Positions 43,936 to 53,504 of a stretch of 64,000 bases of DNA are shown one piece after another. Under the pieces are notes generated by a model that saw nothing but the letters and a program-made list of their open reading frames with translations, had not been told where the DNA came from and did not search any database. The stretch comes from Roseiarcus sp963732155 (GTDB lineage Bacteria > Pseudomonadota > Alphaproteobacteria > Rhizobiales > Beijerinckiaceae). The stretch covers positions 70,220 through 134,219 of the forward strand of contig CAVSYB010000001.1 of NCBI GenBank assembly GCA_963732155.1, in the 5' to 3' direction. Position numbers and translations under genes: made by a program. Every line of letters begins with the position of its first letter. Position 1 is the stretch's first letter.

Positions 43936-45429
43936 ATGGCCTCAATCGTCGAGAAATCAGCCTTTCCCGAGGGCCTCGCCTTCGACGACGTCCTGCTGCG
44001 GCCCGGACACAGCACGATCATGCCGAGCCAGGCCGACGTCGGCGGCAGGCTGACGCGTTCGATTCGCCTCAACGTGCCGATCATCTCCTCGGCGATGGAC
44101 ACCGTGACCGAGGCGCGTCTCGCGGTGGCGATGGCGCAGGCCGGGGGCATCGGCGTGATCCACCGCAATCTGTCGCCGGAAGACCAGGCCGAAGAAGTGC
44201 GCAAGGTGAAGCGATTCGAGAGCGGCATGGTGGTCGACCCGATCACCATCTTTCCCGACGCCACGCTCGCCGAGGCGCTCGCGCTGATGCGCCGCAGCGC
44301 CATTTCCGGCATTCCGGTGGTCGAGCGCGGCGCCAACGGCAGGCCGGCGCGACTGGCCGGGATTCTGACCAATCGCGACGTGCGCTTCGCCGACGATCCG
44401 CAGCAGAGGATCAGCGAATTGATGACGCGCGACGTCGTGACGGTGCGCGAGGGCGTCGGCAAGGACGAGGCGCGTCGGCTGCTTCATCAGCGCCGCATCG
44501 AAAAGCTGGTGGTGGTCGACGAGGACGACCATTGCGTCGGCCTCATCACGGTCAAGGACATCGAGAAGGCGACGCAGCATCCGCACGCCGCCAAGGACGC
44601 GGACGGGCGACTGCGCGTCGCGGCGGCGACGACGGTCGGCGACAAGGGGTTCGAGCGCGCCGAACTTCTGATGGCGGCCGGGGTCGATTGCCTCGTCGTC
44701 GACACCGCGCATGGCCATTCCGAACAGGTGCTCGATCAGGTCCGGCGCATCAAGCGCGCCACCAACAAGGTCTCGATCATCGCCGGCAACGTCGCCACGC
44801 GCGAGGGCGCGCAGGCGTTGATCGACGCGGGCGCCGATTCGATCAAGGTCGGCATCGGGCCGGGGTCGATCTGCACGACGAGAATCGTGGCGGGCGTCGG
44901 CGTGCCGCAGTTGACCGCGATCATGGAGGCGGCGGCGGCGGCGCGCGCCGCCGACGTCCCGGTGATCGGCGACGGCGGCATCAAATATTCGGGCGACCTC
45001 GCCAAGGCGATCGCCGCCGGCGCCGATTGCGTGATGATCGGGTCGCTGCTGGCGGGAACCGACGAGAGTCCGGGCGAAGTGTTCCTCTACCAGGGCCGCT
45101 CCTACAAGACCTATCGCGGAATGGGCTCGCTCGGCGCCATGGCGCAAGGATCGGCCGACCGCTATTTCCAGCAGGACATCAAGGAGGAGATGAAGCTTGT
45201 GCCCGAAGGGGTCGAGGGTCAGGTCCCCTATCGCGGCCCGGTCGGGGCGATCGTTCACCAGCTGGCCGGCGGCCTGCGCGCGGCGATGGGTTACGTCGGC
45301 GCGCGCGACATCGCCGAATTTCAGGCCAAGGCGCAATTCATGCGCATCTCGTCGGCGGCGTTGCGCGAAAGCCATGTCCACGACGTGACGATCACGCGGG
45401 AAAGCCCGAACTATCCCTCCAGTTTATGA
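43936..45429 (+). CDS. guaB: inosine-5'-monophosphate dehydrogenase
   Basis: Oxidises IMP to XMP with NAD+, the rate-limiting step to GTP. It is 497 aa from the ATG at 43936 with AAGGAA upstream; an in-frame ATG at 43882 is too far from the conserved start (GLAFDDVLLRPGHS). Two CBS domains occupy about residues 95-210. Catalytic Cys313 lies in GIGPGSICTTRIVAGVG, and the mobile flap contains YRGMGSLGAM. The gene is alone, with a divergent MFS gene upstream. Confidence 0.97.
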   Translation: MASIVEKSAFPEGLAFDDVLLRPGHSTIMPSQADVGGRLTRSIRLNVPIISSAMDTVTEARLAVAMAQAGGIGVIHRNLSPEDQAEEVRKVKRFESGMVVDPITIFPDATLAEALALMRRSAISGIPVVERGANGRPARLAGILTNRDVRFADDPQQRISELMTRDVVTVREGVGKDEARRLLHQRRIEKLVVVDEDDHCVGLITVKDIEKATQHPHAAKDADGRLRVAAATTVGDKGFERAELLMAAGVDCLVVDTAHGHSEQVLDQVRRIKRATNKVSIIAGNVATREGAQALIDAGADSIKVGIGPGSICTTRIVAGVGVPQLTAIMEAAAAARAADVPVIGDGGIKYSGDLAKAIAAGADCVMIGSLLAGTDESPGEVFLYQGRSYKTYRGMGSLGAMAQGSADRYFQQDIKEEMKLVPEGVEGQVPYRGPVGAIVHQLAGGLRAAMGYVGARDIAEFQAKAQFMRISSAALRESHVHDVTITRESPNYPSSL

Positions 45430-45575
45430 CGTCGAAGGCCGGTTCTCGCCGATTGTTTCGGCCTCGCCGCGCTGATAGTGTCGCCGCGCCCCGATCATCC
45501 GGGGGCTCGATTCTCGTCGCCGCCGGCGGCTCGGAATTGACGGAAAGCGGACATTGTCCAAACTGGAGGGACCGA

Positions 45576-45806
45576 ATGAAAATTCTTGCTGTAGTCGCCG
45601 CCGTGCTCGGCGCGGGCCTGCTCGCGACAACCGCCCAAGCCGCCATGATGGCGGCGCCCGCGCCCAGCGCGGCGCCGGGCATCGAGCGGGTGGGCATCGT
45701 TTGCGGTCCCGGCATGCATCTGGCCCGAGGGGTTTGCGTTCGGAATGTGGTGAGGAGATGCGCCATCGGCATGCGTCTTGGACCCGCGGGCCTTTGCATC
45801 CGTTGA
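45576..45806 (+). CDS. small exported Cys-rich protein (GCG-CRPN-like)
   Basis: 76 aa from the ATG at 45576 with GGAGGG at 45565-45570. Signal peptide MKILAVVAAVLGAGLLATTA, then a short linker and the Cys pattern VCGPGMHLARGVCV ... RRCAIGMRLGPAGLCIR. Small secreted proteins with GPGxHxxxxGxC motifs are common in Rhizobiales; function unknown. Confidence 0.7.
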   Translation: MKILAVVAAVLGAGLLATTAQAAMMAAPAPSAAPGIERVGIVCGPGMHLARGVCVRNVVRRCAIGMRLGPAGLCIR

Positions 45807-45906
45807 TTTTGGATCTCGCGTCATGCGATCGCCGCTCGTCGGCGGTCGCTTCCCTTCCGCCGGGGCGTTCATCTTTGGCCGGCGCGAGCCGAAAACACCG
45901 GCCGTC

Positions 45907-47139
45907 TTACATCCCCGATTGATCGAGCCGGAGGATCCGGCAGGGTTCGCCGCGCTTGGCGGCGGGCGCGTGCGGCGCGCGCACCACCAAGCATTGAGCC
46001 TGCGCGAGAAACTTCACCAGCGAGGAGTCCTGGCTCGGCAGCGGCGAGGCGACCGGCGCGCCGGCCTCGCGCCTCAGCGTCGCGCGCAGGTAATCCTGGC
46101 GGACGTCGTTGGCGGCAAGGTCCGCGCCGAGGACGGCCGGTTCGCTGAGGTCCGCGCCGGCGGCGGGATCGCCGACAAGGGCGCGCAGCAGAGGCGCCAG
46201 GAACAGGATCGCGCAGACGACGGCCGAGACGGGATTGCCGGGGAGGCCGAGCACGCGCATGGCGCCGAGCCGTCCGTGCATCAGCGGCTTGCCGGGCCGC
46301 ATGGCGATGCGCCAGAAGCCGAGCGCCAGCCCGGAGTCGATGAGCGCTCGCTGCACGAGATCGTAATCGCCGACCGAGGCGCCGCCCAGCGTCACCAGCA
46401 CGTCGGCCTCGACTTCCTGCGCGCGACGGAAGCTGCGCGCCAGGGCGCTCATTTCGTCGGCGGCGATGCCAAGATCGATCGCCACGCCGCCGCAAGCCGC
46501 CACGATGGCGGCGACCGCGTAATTGTTGGAAGCGACGATTTGCGCGGGCCCGAGCGCGCCCCCCGGACGGACCAGTTCGTCCCCGGTGGCCAGCACGGCG
46601 ACGCGAGGCTGGCGGCGCACCGCGACGGCGGGATGATTGGCGGCCGCCGCCAACGCCAGGTCGCGCGGGGTCAGCCGGCGGCCTTCGGCCAGCAGCCGCT
46701 CCCCCTCGACGAAATCGACGCCGGCCGCGCGCACGTTGCGTCCCGGCCTTTCGCGGTCCTCGACGACGATAAAATCGCCGTCGCGGGTGGCGTTCTCCTG
46801 GATCACAACGGCGTCGGCGCCCGCCGGCATCGGCGCGCCGGTGAAAATGCGCACCGCCTGGCTCGTTCCGAGCGCGCCGTCGAAGGCGCGCCCCGCCGCC
46901 GATTCGCCGATCACCCTCAGCCGCGCCGGGGGCGAGGCGGCGTCGGCGGCGCGCAGGGCGTAGCCGTCCATCGCGGAATTGGCGAAGGGCGGCTGGGTGC
47001 GCAAGGCGACGAGATCGCGCGCCAGGGTGCGTCCCAGCGCCGCCTCGACCGCCACCATCTGCGCCTCGAGCGGCGGCGACCCGGAGGCGAGCACGCGGGC
47101 GAGCGCCTCGGCGACGGAGATCATCGCGCCGTCGCTCAC
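45907..47139 (-). CDS. moeA: molybdopterin molybdenumtransferase MoeA
   Basis: Inserts molybdate into adenylylated molybdopterin. It is 410 aa from a GTG at 47139 that overlaps the moaC stop (GTGA) and has CGAAGG upstream; an ATG at 47124 (MISVAEALARVL) is the alternative. Family motifs are PPFANSAMDGYALRAADA, RIFTGAPMPAGADAVV, the ATGDELVRPGG loop and LGLPGNPVSA. It is the last gene of trpG-trpD-trpC-moaC-moeA; lexA, which often follows in Rhizobiales, is absent. Confidence 0.95.
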   Translation of the reverse strand: MSDGAMISVAEALARVLASGSPPLEAQMVAVEAALGRTLARDLVALRTQPPFANSAMDGYALRAADAASPPARLRVIGESAAGRAFDGALGTSQAVRIFTGAPMPAGADAVVIQENATRDGDFIVVEDRERPGRNVRAAGVDFVEGERLLAEGRRLTPRDLALAAAANHPAVAVRRQPRVAVLATGDELVRPGGALGPAQIVASNNYAVAAIVAACGGVAIDLGIAADEMSALARSFRRAQEVEADVLVTLGGASVGDYDLVQRALIDSGLALGFWRIAMRPGKPLMHGRLGAMRVLGLPGNPVSAVVCAILFLAPLLRALVGDPAAGADLSEPAVLGADLAANDVRQDYLRATLRREAGAPVASPLPSQDSSLVKFLAQAQCLVVRAPHAPAAKRGEPCRILRLDQSGM

Positions 47140-47624
47140 GAAGCGCCTTCGGCCGCGCGCCAGCCGCCGGACTTGCCGCCGCTTTTTTCGAGCAATCGAA
47201 CGCCCTCGATGCGCATGCCGCGATCGGCGGCCTTGGCCATGTCGTAGACGGTCAGGCAAGCGATCGCGACGGCGGTCAGCGCCTCCATTTCAACGCCGGT
47301 CGGTCCATGCGTCTTCGCCTCGGCGCGCAGGCGCAGGCCCGGCAGCGTTTCATCCGGCGCGATGTCGATGGCGATCCTGGTGAGCAGCAGCGGATGGCAT
47401 AGCGGGATCAGTTCATGCGTTCGTTTGGCCGCCATGATGCCGGCGATGCGGGCGGCGCCGAGCACGTCGCCTTTCTTGGCGTCGCCCGAAAGGATCAGAT
47501 CGAGCGTCTGCGCCGCCATGACCACCAGGCCCTCCGCCACCGCGACGCGCGCCGTCGCGTCCTTGGCGGTGACGTCGACCATGCGGGCCTCGCCGGAGGC
47601 GGCGATATGGGTGAGCGGGCTCAA
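47136..47624 (-). CDS. moaC: cyclic pyranopterin monophosphate synthase
   Basis: Converts the MoaA product to cyclic pyranopterin monophosphate in molybdenum cofactor synthesis. It is 162 aa if started at the TTG at 47624, which aligns with the family start (M-SPLTHIAASGEARMVDV); a GTG at 47633 is also in frame. Signatures are LIPLCHPLLLT and EMEALTAVAIACLTVYDM. The C terminus GVRLLEKSGGKSGGWRA is typical. The gene is complete. Confidence 0.95.
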   Translation of the reverse strand: MSPLTHIAASGEARMVDVTAKDATARVAVAEGLVVMAAQTLDLILSGDAKKGDVLGAARIAGIMAAKRTHELIPLCHPLLLTRIAIDIAPDETLPGLRLRAEAKTHGPTGVEMEALTAVAIACLTVYDMAKAADRGMRIEGVRLLEKSGGKSGGWRAAEGAS

Positions 47625-47743
47625 CGGCTTCACCGGCAATTGGCGTGCGGCGGGAGAAATGTCCCGCGCCGGGTAATGTCCCAGTTTGTGTTCTTTGGCA
47701 ACCTGCCGCGCCCGGCGGCGACCGGCGGGCGTCCGGGCGCCCG

Positions 47744-48565
47744 TCAGCGGCTGGCCTTCATCGGCTCCGATTCCACGCCGGTCAGCAACGCGCGCGTCGC
47801 CGCCGCGACATCGTCCTTGCGCATCAGCGCCTCGCCGACGAGAAAGGTCTCGATGCCGAGGCCGGCCAGGCGCACGCAATCGGCGTGGCGCGAGATGCCG
47901 CTTTCGCCGACGACGACCCGGTCCGTCGGGACGAGGCGCGACAATCTCTCGCAGACCTCCAGCGTCGTGTGGAACGTGCGCAGGTCGCGGTTGTTGATGC
48001 CGATCAGCCGGGCCTCCAGCGCCAAGGCGCGCTCGAGTTCGGCCTCGTCGTGGATTTCGACGAGGACGTCGAGACCGAGGTCGTGGGCGGTCTTGTTGAG
48101 GGTCCGCGCGGTTTCGTCGTCGACGGCGGCCAGGATGATCAGGATGCAATCGGCGCCCCAGGCTCTCGCCTCGAACACCTGATAGGGGTCGAACAGAAAG
48201 TCCTTGCGCAGCACCGGCAGGCGCGTCGCCGCCCTGGCGATGCCGACATGTTCAGGGCGGCCCTGAAAGGAGGGCGCGTCGGTGAGCACCGACAGGCAGG
48301 CGGCGCCGCCCGACTGATACGCCTTGGCGAGCGCGCGCGGATCGAAAATCTCGCGAATGAGGCCCTTCGAGGGGCTGGCCTTCTTGATTTCGGCGATCAG
48401 CGCGAAGCGGCCGGCGTCGTGCTCCCGTTGGATCGCCTTGATAAAGCCGCGCGGCGGGGTCTGGTCGTGGATCTCGCGTTCGAGCGCGCCGCGCGGCACG
48501 CGGACCTTCGCATCGGCGATTTCGCGCCGCTTGTAGGTCTCGATCTTGCGCAGAATGTCGAACAT
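47744..48565 (-). CDS. trpC: indole-3-glycerol phosphate synthase
   Basis: TIM-barrel enzyme that closes the indole ring in tryptophan synthesis. It is 273 aa. Motifs are ALIAEIKKASPSKGLIR near residue 55, PVLRKDFLFDPYQ, LVEIHDEAELERAL, LIGINNRDLRTF and VVGESGI. Separate from trpF. It lies 18 nt after trpD. Confidence 0.97.
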   Translation of the reverse strand: MFDILRKIETYKRREIADAKVRVPRGALEREIHDQTPPRGFIKAIQREHDAGRFALIAEIKKASPSKGLIREIFDPRALAKAYQSGGAACLSVLTDAPSFQGRPEHVGIARAATRLPVLRKDFLFDPYQVFEARAWGADCILIILAAVDDETARTLNKTAHDLGLDVLVEIHDEAELERALALEARLIGINNRDLRTFHTTLEVCERLSRLVPTDRVVVGESGISRHADCVRLAGLGIETFLVGEALMRKDDVAAATRALLTGVESEPMKASR

Positions 48566-48583
48566 GCCCCTTCCCGCTACAAG

Positions 48584-49597
48584 TCACTCATTTGAGACAT
48601 TCACAAGCCTGGCGAGCGTCCGGCGCGCCTCGCCCAATTCCAGCGCCGTCGTCGCAAAGTCAAGACCCTCCGACAATTCGCGCGCCTTTTCCGCCACGAC
48701 CAAGCCGCCGGCGGCGTTCAGCAATGCGATGTCGCGGTAGGCGTTCCGGTCGCCTTCGAGGACGCCCAGCAGCGCGGCGGCGTTGTGCGCGGCGTCGCCG
48801 CCCTTGAGATCGGCCGATTGCGCGCGGCCCAGCCCGAGGTCCTCGGGCGCGATCTCGAACGCGCGTATCGCGCCGTCGCGCAATTCGACAATGCTCGTCG
48901 GCCCCGTCGTCGTCATTTCGTCCAGCCCGTCGCCGCCATGGGTGATCCATACGCGTTCCGACCCGAGATTGCGCAACACCTGCGCCATCGGCTCGAGCCA
49001 GACGCTCGAGAACACGCCGATCAACTGCCGGCGCACGCCGGCCGGATTCGACAGCGGCCCGAGCAGGTTGAAGATCGTGCGCGTTCCAAGCTCGACGCGA
49101 GCTGGTCCGACATGCCGCATCGCCGCGTGATGCGTCGGCGCCATCATGAAGCCGATGCCGGCCTCCCTGATGCAACGCTCGATCGCCTGAGGCTCGATGC
49201 CGATCTTGACGCCGAGGGCGCCCAGCGCGTCCGCCGCGCCCGATTTCGACGAGGCGGCGCGATTGCCGTGTTTGGCGACCGGAACGCCGCAAGCGGCGAC
49301 GATGATCGCCGCCAGAGTCGAGACATTGTAGGAACCCGACCCGTCGCCGCCGGTGCCCACGATATCGACCGCTTCGCGCGGCGCCGCGACGCGGAGCATT
49401 TTGGCGCGCATCGCCAGAACCGCGCCGGTAATCTCCTCGACGCTCTCGCCGCGCACGCGCAAGCCCATCAGGAATCCGCCCATCTGAGCCGGCGTGACCT
49501 CGCCCGACAGCATCGCATCGAAAGCGGCGGCGGCCTCGGCGCGATTGAGAAAGGCGCCGGCGGCGATCTTGCCGAGCAGAGGCTTGAACGATTCCAT
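48584..49597 (-). CDS. trpD: anthranilate phosphoribosyltransferase
   Basis: Transfers the phosphoribosyl group from PRPP to anthranilate. It is 337 aa from the ATG at 49597, with AAGGAGA upstream; an in-frame start at 49708 adds unconserved residues. Motifs are VDIVGTGGDGSGSYNVST (PRPP loop), KHGNRAASSKSGAAD and NLLGPLSNPAG. Between trpG and trpC. Confidence 0.97.
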   Translation of the reverse strand: MESFKPLLGKIAAGAFLNRAEAAAAFDAMLSGEVTPAQMGGFLMGLRVRGESVEEITGAVLAMRAKMLRVAAPREAVDIVGTGGDGSGSYNVSTLAAIIVAACGVPVAKHGNRAASSKSGAADALGALGVKIGIEPQAIERCIREAGIGFMMAPTHHAAMRHVGPARVELGTRTIFNLLGPLSNPAGVRRQLIGVFSSVWLEPMAQVLRNLGSERVWITHGGDGLDEMTTTGPTSIVELRDGAIRAFEIAPEDLGLGRAQSADLKGGDAAHNAAALLGVLEGDRNAYRDIALLNAAGGLVVAEKARELSEGLDFATTALELGEARRTLARLVNVSNE

Positions 49598-49711
49598 CCG
49601 CGACGGTTCTCCTTGGGCGCGATCCCGGAAGCCCCGGACCTTTGAGACGGGAACGCGCGTCAAATCAACAGGCGATACGGCGAGATCGGTCCAATCCGAC
49701 GCGATCATGCG

Positions 49712-50323
49712 CTAGTGAACGCCGGGCGCGCCGTTGAAGGCGCGCGCGATATCCAGAAAATTCTGCAAGATCAGCTGACCGTGATCGGAGAGGATGCTCT
49801 CGGGGTGAAATTGCACGCCATGCACCGGCAGCGTGCGATGCGCGACGCCCATGATCAGGCCGTCCTCGGTCTCGGCGGTGATCTCGAGTTCGGCCGGCGC
49901 AGTCGCGCGATCGACGATGAGCGAATGATAGCGGGTCGCCTGGAACGGGCCGTTGATGCCGCGAAAGACTCCGCGGGCGTTGTGAGAAATGCGCGACAGC
50001 TTGCCGTGCATCGGCAGCGGCGCGCGCACGACCTCGCCGCCAAAAACCTGGCCGATCGCCTGGTGGCCGAGACAGACGCCGAGAATGGGCGTCGAGGCGC
50101 TCGCCGCGCGAATGAGATCGAGACAGACGCCCGCCTCGTTGGGCGTGCAGGGTCCGGGGGAAAGCACGATCGCGTCCGGCCGTGCGGCCAGCGCGTCGGC
50201 GACCGAGATCTCGTCGTTCCGCCATACCGACACGTCCGCGCCCAGCGCGCCCAGATAGTGGGCGAGGTTGAAAGTGAAACTATCGTAATTGTCGATCAGG
50301 GTGATCGCGGGCATAGGGATCAT
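49712..50323 (-). CDS. trpG: anthranilate synthase glutamine amidotransferase component
   Basis: Class-I glutamine amidotransferase that feeds ammonia to TrpE. It is 203 aa from the ATG at 50323, or 200 aa from the ATG at 50314 (MPAITLIDNYDSF). Catalytic Cys84 (longer numbering) is in ILGVCLGHQAIG, and the His/Glu pair is in VHGVQFHPESI. trpE is not in the window. First gene of the trpGDC-moaC-moeA run. Confidence 0.96.
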   Translation of the reverse strand: MIPMPAITLIDNYDSFTFNLAHYLGALGADVSVWRNDEISVADALAARPDAIVLSPGPCTPNEAGVCLDLIRAASASTPILGVCLGHQAIGQVFGGEVVRAPLPMHGKLSRISHNARGVFRGINGPFQATRYHSLIVDRATAPAELEITAETEDGLIMGVAHRTLPVHGVQFHPESILSDHGQLILQNFLDIARAFNGAPGVH

Positions 50324-50702
50324 GGGTTGCGGACGGCGCTGCTGGACATCTTTTCCGATGCTGCGCCCCCCTCGTCAAGCCGCGCGAGACGGCGACGCGC
50401 GGGCGATATGGCGCAAGCGGCCGAAACGGGGAGGGCGCAGCGCCGGCCGAGAGGACGCGCGCGTCCAAGGCAAGGACTGAAGCGATCTCCGAGGCTTATC
50501 GAGGGGACGCGCCCCGGCGCCCCCGGCGACGGGCGCCGATTGCGGCGTTGCGCTCGCTCGCCGGGCGCCCCGGGAGCATCGGGCGGCGCGACCCCGGTTG
50601 GCAGCTTGTTTCGCCACAATGGCGGTTTACGTGACGTTAGTCCGTAAGTCACAAGATGCCGCCCGAAGCGCGCCGGGGTCGCCCGACGCAAAGGAGCGAC
50701 GC
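50324..50702. other. 379 nt with no recognised gene
   Basis: Divergent region between trpG and a small exported-protein gene, presumably holding both promoters. No trp leader peptide or attenuator-like hairpin pair was recognised. Confidence 0.4.
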
Positions 50703-51032
50703 TTGAAACGCATTGCGCGCCGGCGGTTGCCGGCTTCGATCGTCTCGTTCGCGCTGGCCGCGCTGCTCTCGGGAGCCTGCGCGCCTTTGGCGTTGGCCCA
50801 GGCGCAGACGGGAAGGAACGCCGGGCCGGCCTTGTCTGGCGGGGATGCGGCTCGGCCGCGGCCGACGGTCGAGACGGCGTCGCGCGAAACGCAGGCGGCG
50901 ATCAAAGCCTGCGACGACCGTTCGGCGATTCTATGCGTTGCTGACGCGCTCACCCGATACGCGGCGGCGCTGCAGGAAATCGCCGAGCAGCGGCGCCTTC
51001 AACAGCGCGCCCCTTCCCAGAAGACGCCCTAG
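50703..51032 (+). CDS. exported hypothetical protein
   Basis: 109 aa from a TTG with AAGGAGCG 5 nt upstream. A signal peptide covers about the first 33 residues (SIVSFALAALLSGACAPLAL; the Cys could be a lipobox but A-P follow). The mature part is mostly helical with two Cys (KACDDRSAILCVADALTRYA) and a charged tail. Family unknown. Confidence 0.55.
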   Translation: MKRIARRRLPASIVSFALAALLSGACAPLALAQAQTGRNAGPALSGGDAARPRPTVETASRETQAAIKACDDRSAILCVADALTRYAAALQEIAEQRRLQQRAPSQKTP

Positions 51033-51055
51033 CCGACGCTCCGGGCTGTTCGCGG

Positions 51056-51646
51056 CTAAAGTCTGACGTCCTCGACAGCCGCTTGGGCGCGGAGTTGGTC
51101 GTCGAACGAGACCGCGATGCCGCCCGGGAAGTGCCGAACGACGCGAGCCGAAGTCCGGCCGACGGTGACCGGCGAACCGATTGGCGGCGCGGCGTCGACG
51201 CTGAGCGCGGCGCCGGGGACGGAAACGTCGATCAGCGCGGCGGCGTATTCGCGCCCGTCGGGCGTCTTCAGGCTGGTTTGCTGGTCCGCCGCGGCGATGC
51301 GTTCGTGCTGGCGTTCGTCGGGCGCGCCGAGCGTCTCGCGCTTGACGAGCCAGGCGATCCGCTGGGCCAGCTTGTCGCGCTTGAGAGCCGGCGCGTGGAT
51401 TTCGAGGGCGAAGCCCTCGGCGAAACGGCGCGCGATCATCCCCTCGATCCGGCCGATCTCGCTGATATAGGCGACGATGCGCTCGCCGATGTCCCCTTTG
51501 TGGGGCCCGATGATGCCGACGCCGGCCGGCGAGACGTCGACCGTCCAGCAGGGATATTCAAGGCGGTCATCGAGCATGCAGCGACCGGGCAACGCCAGTT
51601 CGATGCGCTCGTAGCGACGACGTTCCTGAAGCTTGACCTTCAACAT
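51056..51646 (-). CDS. PilZ-domain protein (probable c-di-GMP receptor, tandem domain)
   Basis: 196 aa from the ATG at 51646 (a GTG at 51667 is also in frame). The first PilZ domain shows the c-di-GMP motif RRRYER at residues 10-15 and, after the first strands, DVSPAGVGI. A second, weaker copy begins near residue 115 (QHERIAAADQQTSLKT, LIDVSVPGAALSV) and lacks a full RxxxR. Located beside the exopolysaccharide genes, it could link c-di-GMP to polymer production. No signal peptide or membrane span. Confidence 0.82.
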   Translation of the reverse strand: MLKVKLQERRRYERIELALPGRCMLDDRLEYPCWTVDVSPAGVGIIGPHKGDIGERIVAYISEIGRIEGMIARRFAEGFALEIHAPALKRDKLAQRIAWLVKRETLGAPDERQHERIAAADQQTSLKTPDGREYAAALIDVSVPGAALSVDAAPPIGSPVTVGRTSARVVRHFPGGIAVSFDDQLRAQAAVEDVRL

Positions 51647-51981
51647 TGGCGCGATGCCGAGGATCACGACGCCTTGCTCCTGAAGCCTGCGTTCCGGACG
51701 GCCGATGGTCCGGAAGCCGCCAAGCTTATCGTCGGCGTTGATTTAAGCATGGTTACTTCGCCGGATTCATCCGCGAGTCATGGTTGCCGCATCCTTTCAC
51801 GATGAACGAAGGTTCAGCGGCGCAACGCCGGCCGCCAACCGCGCGGCGTTTCCCGGTCACGGCGTGCTTCTTGCTCGAATATCGACGTTGCGTCGAACCG
51901 TCCCGAAACGGGTCGAGGGTCCCACTTTGGGTCGCGCGCGGACGCGCCGAGCGGTCGTCCGGTCGAGCGAGGATTTGCATA
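51647..51981. other. 335 nt between PilZ gene and flippase gene
   Basis: Divergent promoter region. A frame open from 51784 is in phase with the flippase but Arg-rich and not membrane-like, so it is taken as untranslated leader. Confidence 0.4.
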
Positions 51982-53466
51982 ATGCTGGCCAGGCAGACCG
52001 CGTTCTATTTTGCGGCGAATGCGTTCTCGGCGGTCTTCGGCCTGGTCAACGTCATTCTCTTCACGCGATTATTCACCGCCGATGCGTTCGGCGACTATCT
52101 CCTCGGCTTCGCCTTCGCGACGTTCCTTGCGACCTTTCTGTCGAGCGCGATCAGACTGTCAATCCTGCGCGATCAGGCGCGGGGCGACGGCACCGACGTG
52201 CGCGCGTCGGCGCTCGCCGCCTTGATCCTGTGCGCCTTCGCCTTGCCGCTCGGCTATGTCGCGGCGCGGCTCGCCAACCTGGCCCCGGCGGTCGCGCTTG
52301 GTTCGATTGCGTTGACCGTCGCGGTCGTTGTTTACGACACCAGTCAGGAACTGCTGCGCGCCGAGCAGAAGGCGGCGAGCTTCATGCGCGGCACGGCCGT
52401 TCGCGCCGTCCTCGTCTCGGGCCTGGGAATCGCCTTTGCGCTGTTGGGCAGGACCGGCGCGCTGCTGCTGGCCTCGACGTCGATCGCCTATCTGCTGGCG
52501 GCCCTTGCCCTCTGGCGGACGGCCTGGGGCGCGGCCAGGCCGCGCTTCGACGCGGCGCGCCTCATTCAAATCGTCAGCAGCGGGTTTCCCGTCGCGGTTT
52601 CGCTGTCGCTCCTTGCGCTTTCGGGCATGACCGACCGGTTCCTGCTCGCCAATATCGCCGGCGCCGGCGCCGCCGGTCAGTTCGGCGCCGGTCTCGATAT
52701 TGTCCGCCAAGGCCTGATGATCCCGGCGCTCAGCATCGCGACGGCCTTCGTGCCGATGACGGTGCGACTGCTCGCGACCAGAGGCGCGGCGGAGGCGCGC
52801 GCGCACCTCGGCAAATACCTGGAGATATTGCTGGCGACGACGCTGCCGGCCTGCGTCGGCCTCGCCATCGTTGCGCCGCATGTCGCCGACCTGGTGCTCG
52901 GGCCGCGGTTTCGCGAGATGGCGCACGAGACGATGCCGATCTTCGCCGCGGCTTTGCTGTTTCAGATCCTGACCCAGCAATATCTTCATGCGAGCTTCCT
53001 GCTTTCCAACCGCATGTCGTTCTATCTGCTGAACACCGGTTCGATCATTCTCTGGAATCTCGTCGCCTCATACGTGTTGATCAGCCGCTTCGGCGTGATG
53101 GGCGCGGTCTGGGGACGGCTGGCGACGGAAGTCTTCGGCTTTCTCAGCGCGCTGCTGCTCACCCGCTTCGCCTTCAAGATGCCGCTTCCGTTGCGCCGAA
53201 GCGCGCGCATTCTCGCCGCCACCGCGGCGATGGGGTTCCTCGCCTATGTCCTCGAGGGCGCGACCGTCGATTTGGGGGCGGCCGCCCTGGCCGTGGTCGT
53301 GCCGAGCGGCGTCGCCCTCTACGCCGCGGCGGGCTGGCTGCTGGACATCGGCGATTTGCGCGCCGTCTCGCGAAACTTCGCTCGATGGCTGCTGCGCTCG
53401 AGCCGTTCGCTGCTGGATCGCGGCGCTGACCGCGGCGCGCGCAAGCTGGTCGCCACCAAGCGTTGA
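51982..53466 (+). CDS. polysaccharide flippase, Wzx/MOP family
   Basis: 494 aa from the ATG at 51982 (MLARQTAFYFAANAFSAVFG). About twelve to fourteen hydrophobic helices; the region TDRFLLANIAGAGAAGQFGAG is typical of polysaccharide transport MOP proteins. It would move lipid-linked repeat units across the inner membrane. It opens the exopolysaccharide locus; the polymerase-like gene is at 58776-60071. Confidence 0.85.
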   Translation: MLARQTAFYFAANAFSAVFGLVNVILFTRLFTADAFGDYLLGFAFATFLATFLSSAIRLSILRDQARGDGTDVRASALAALILCAFALPLGYVAARLANLAPAVALGSIALTVAVVVYDTSQELLRAEQKAASFMRGTAVRAVLVSGLGIAFALLGRTGALLLASTSIAYLLAALALWRTAWGAARPRFDAARLIQIVSSGFPVAVSLSLLALSGMTDRFLLANIAGAGAAGQFGAGLDIVRQGLMIPALSIATAFVPMTVRLLATRGAAEARAHLGKYLEILLATTLPACVGLAIVAPHVADLVLGPRFREMAHETMPIFAAALLFQILTQQYLHASFLLSNRMSFYLLNTGSIILWNLVASYVLISRFGVMGAVWGRLATEVFGFLSALLLTRFAFKMPLPLRRSARILAATAAMGFLAYVLEGATVDLGAAALAVVVPSGVALYAAAGWLLDIGDLRAVSRNFARWLLRSSRSLLDRGADRGARKLVATKR

Positions 53467-53504
53467 ATTCTTCAAACGCGCTCGACTGCAGGGCGGCCCG
53501 CGCC

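Noticed and set aside
50598..50702. Longer N terminus for the exported protein at 50703
   Set aside because: The extension is not signal-like and the TTG at 50703 has the clear ribosome-binding site.
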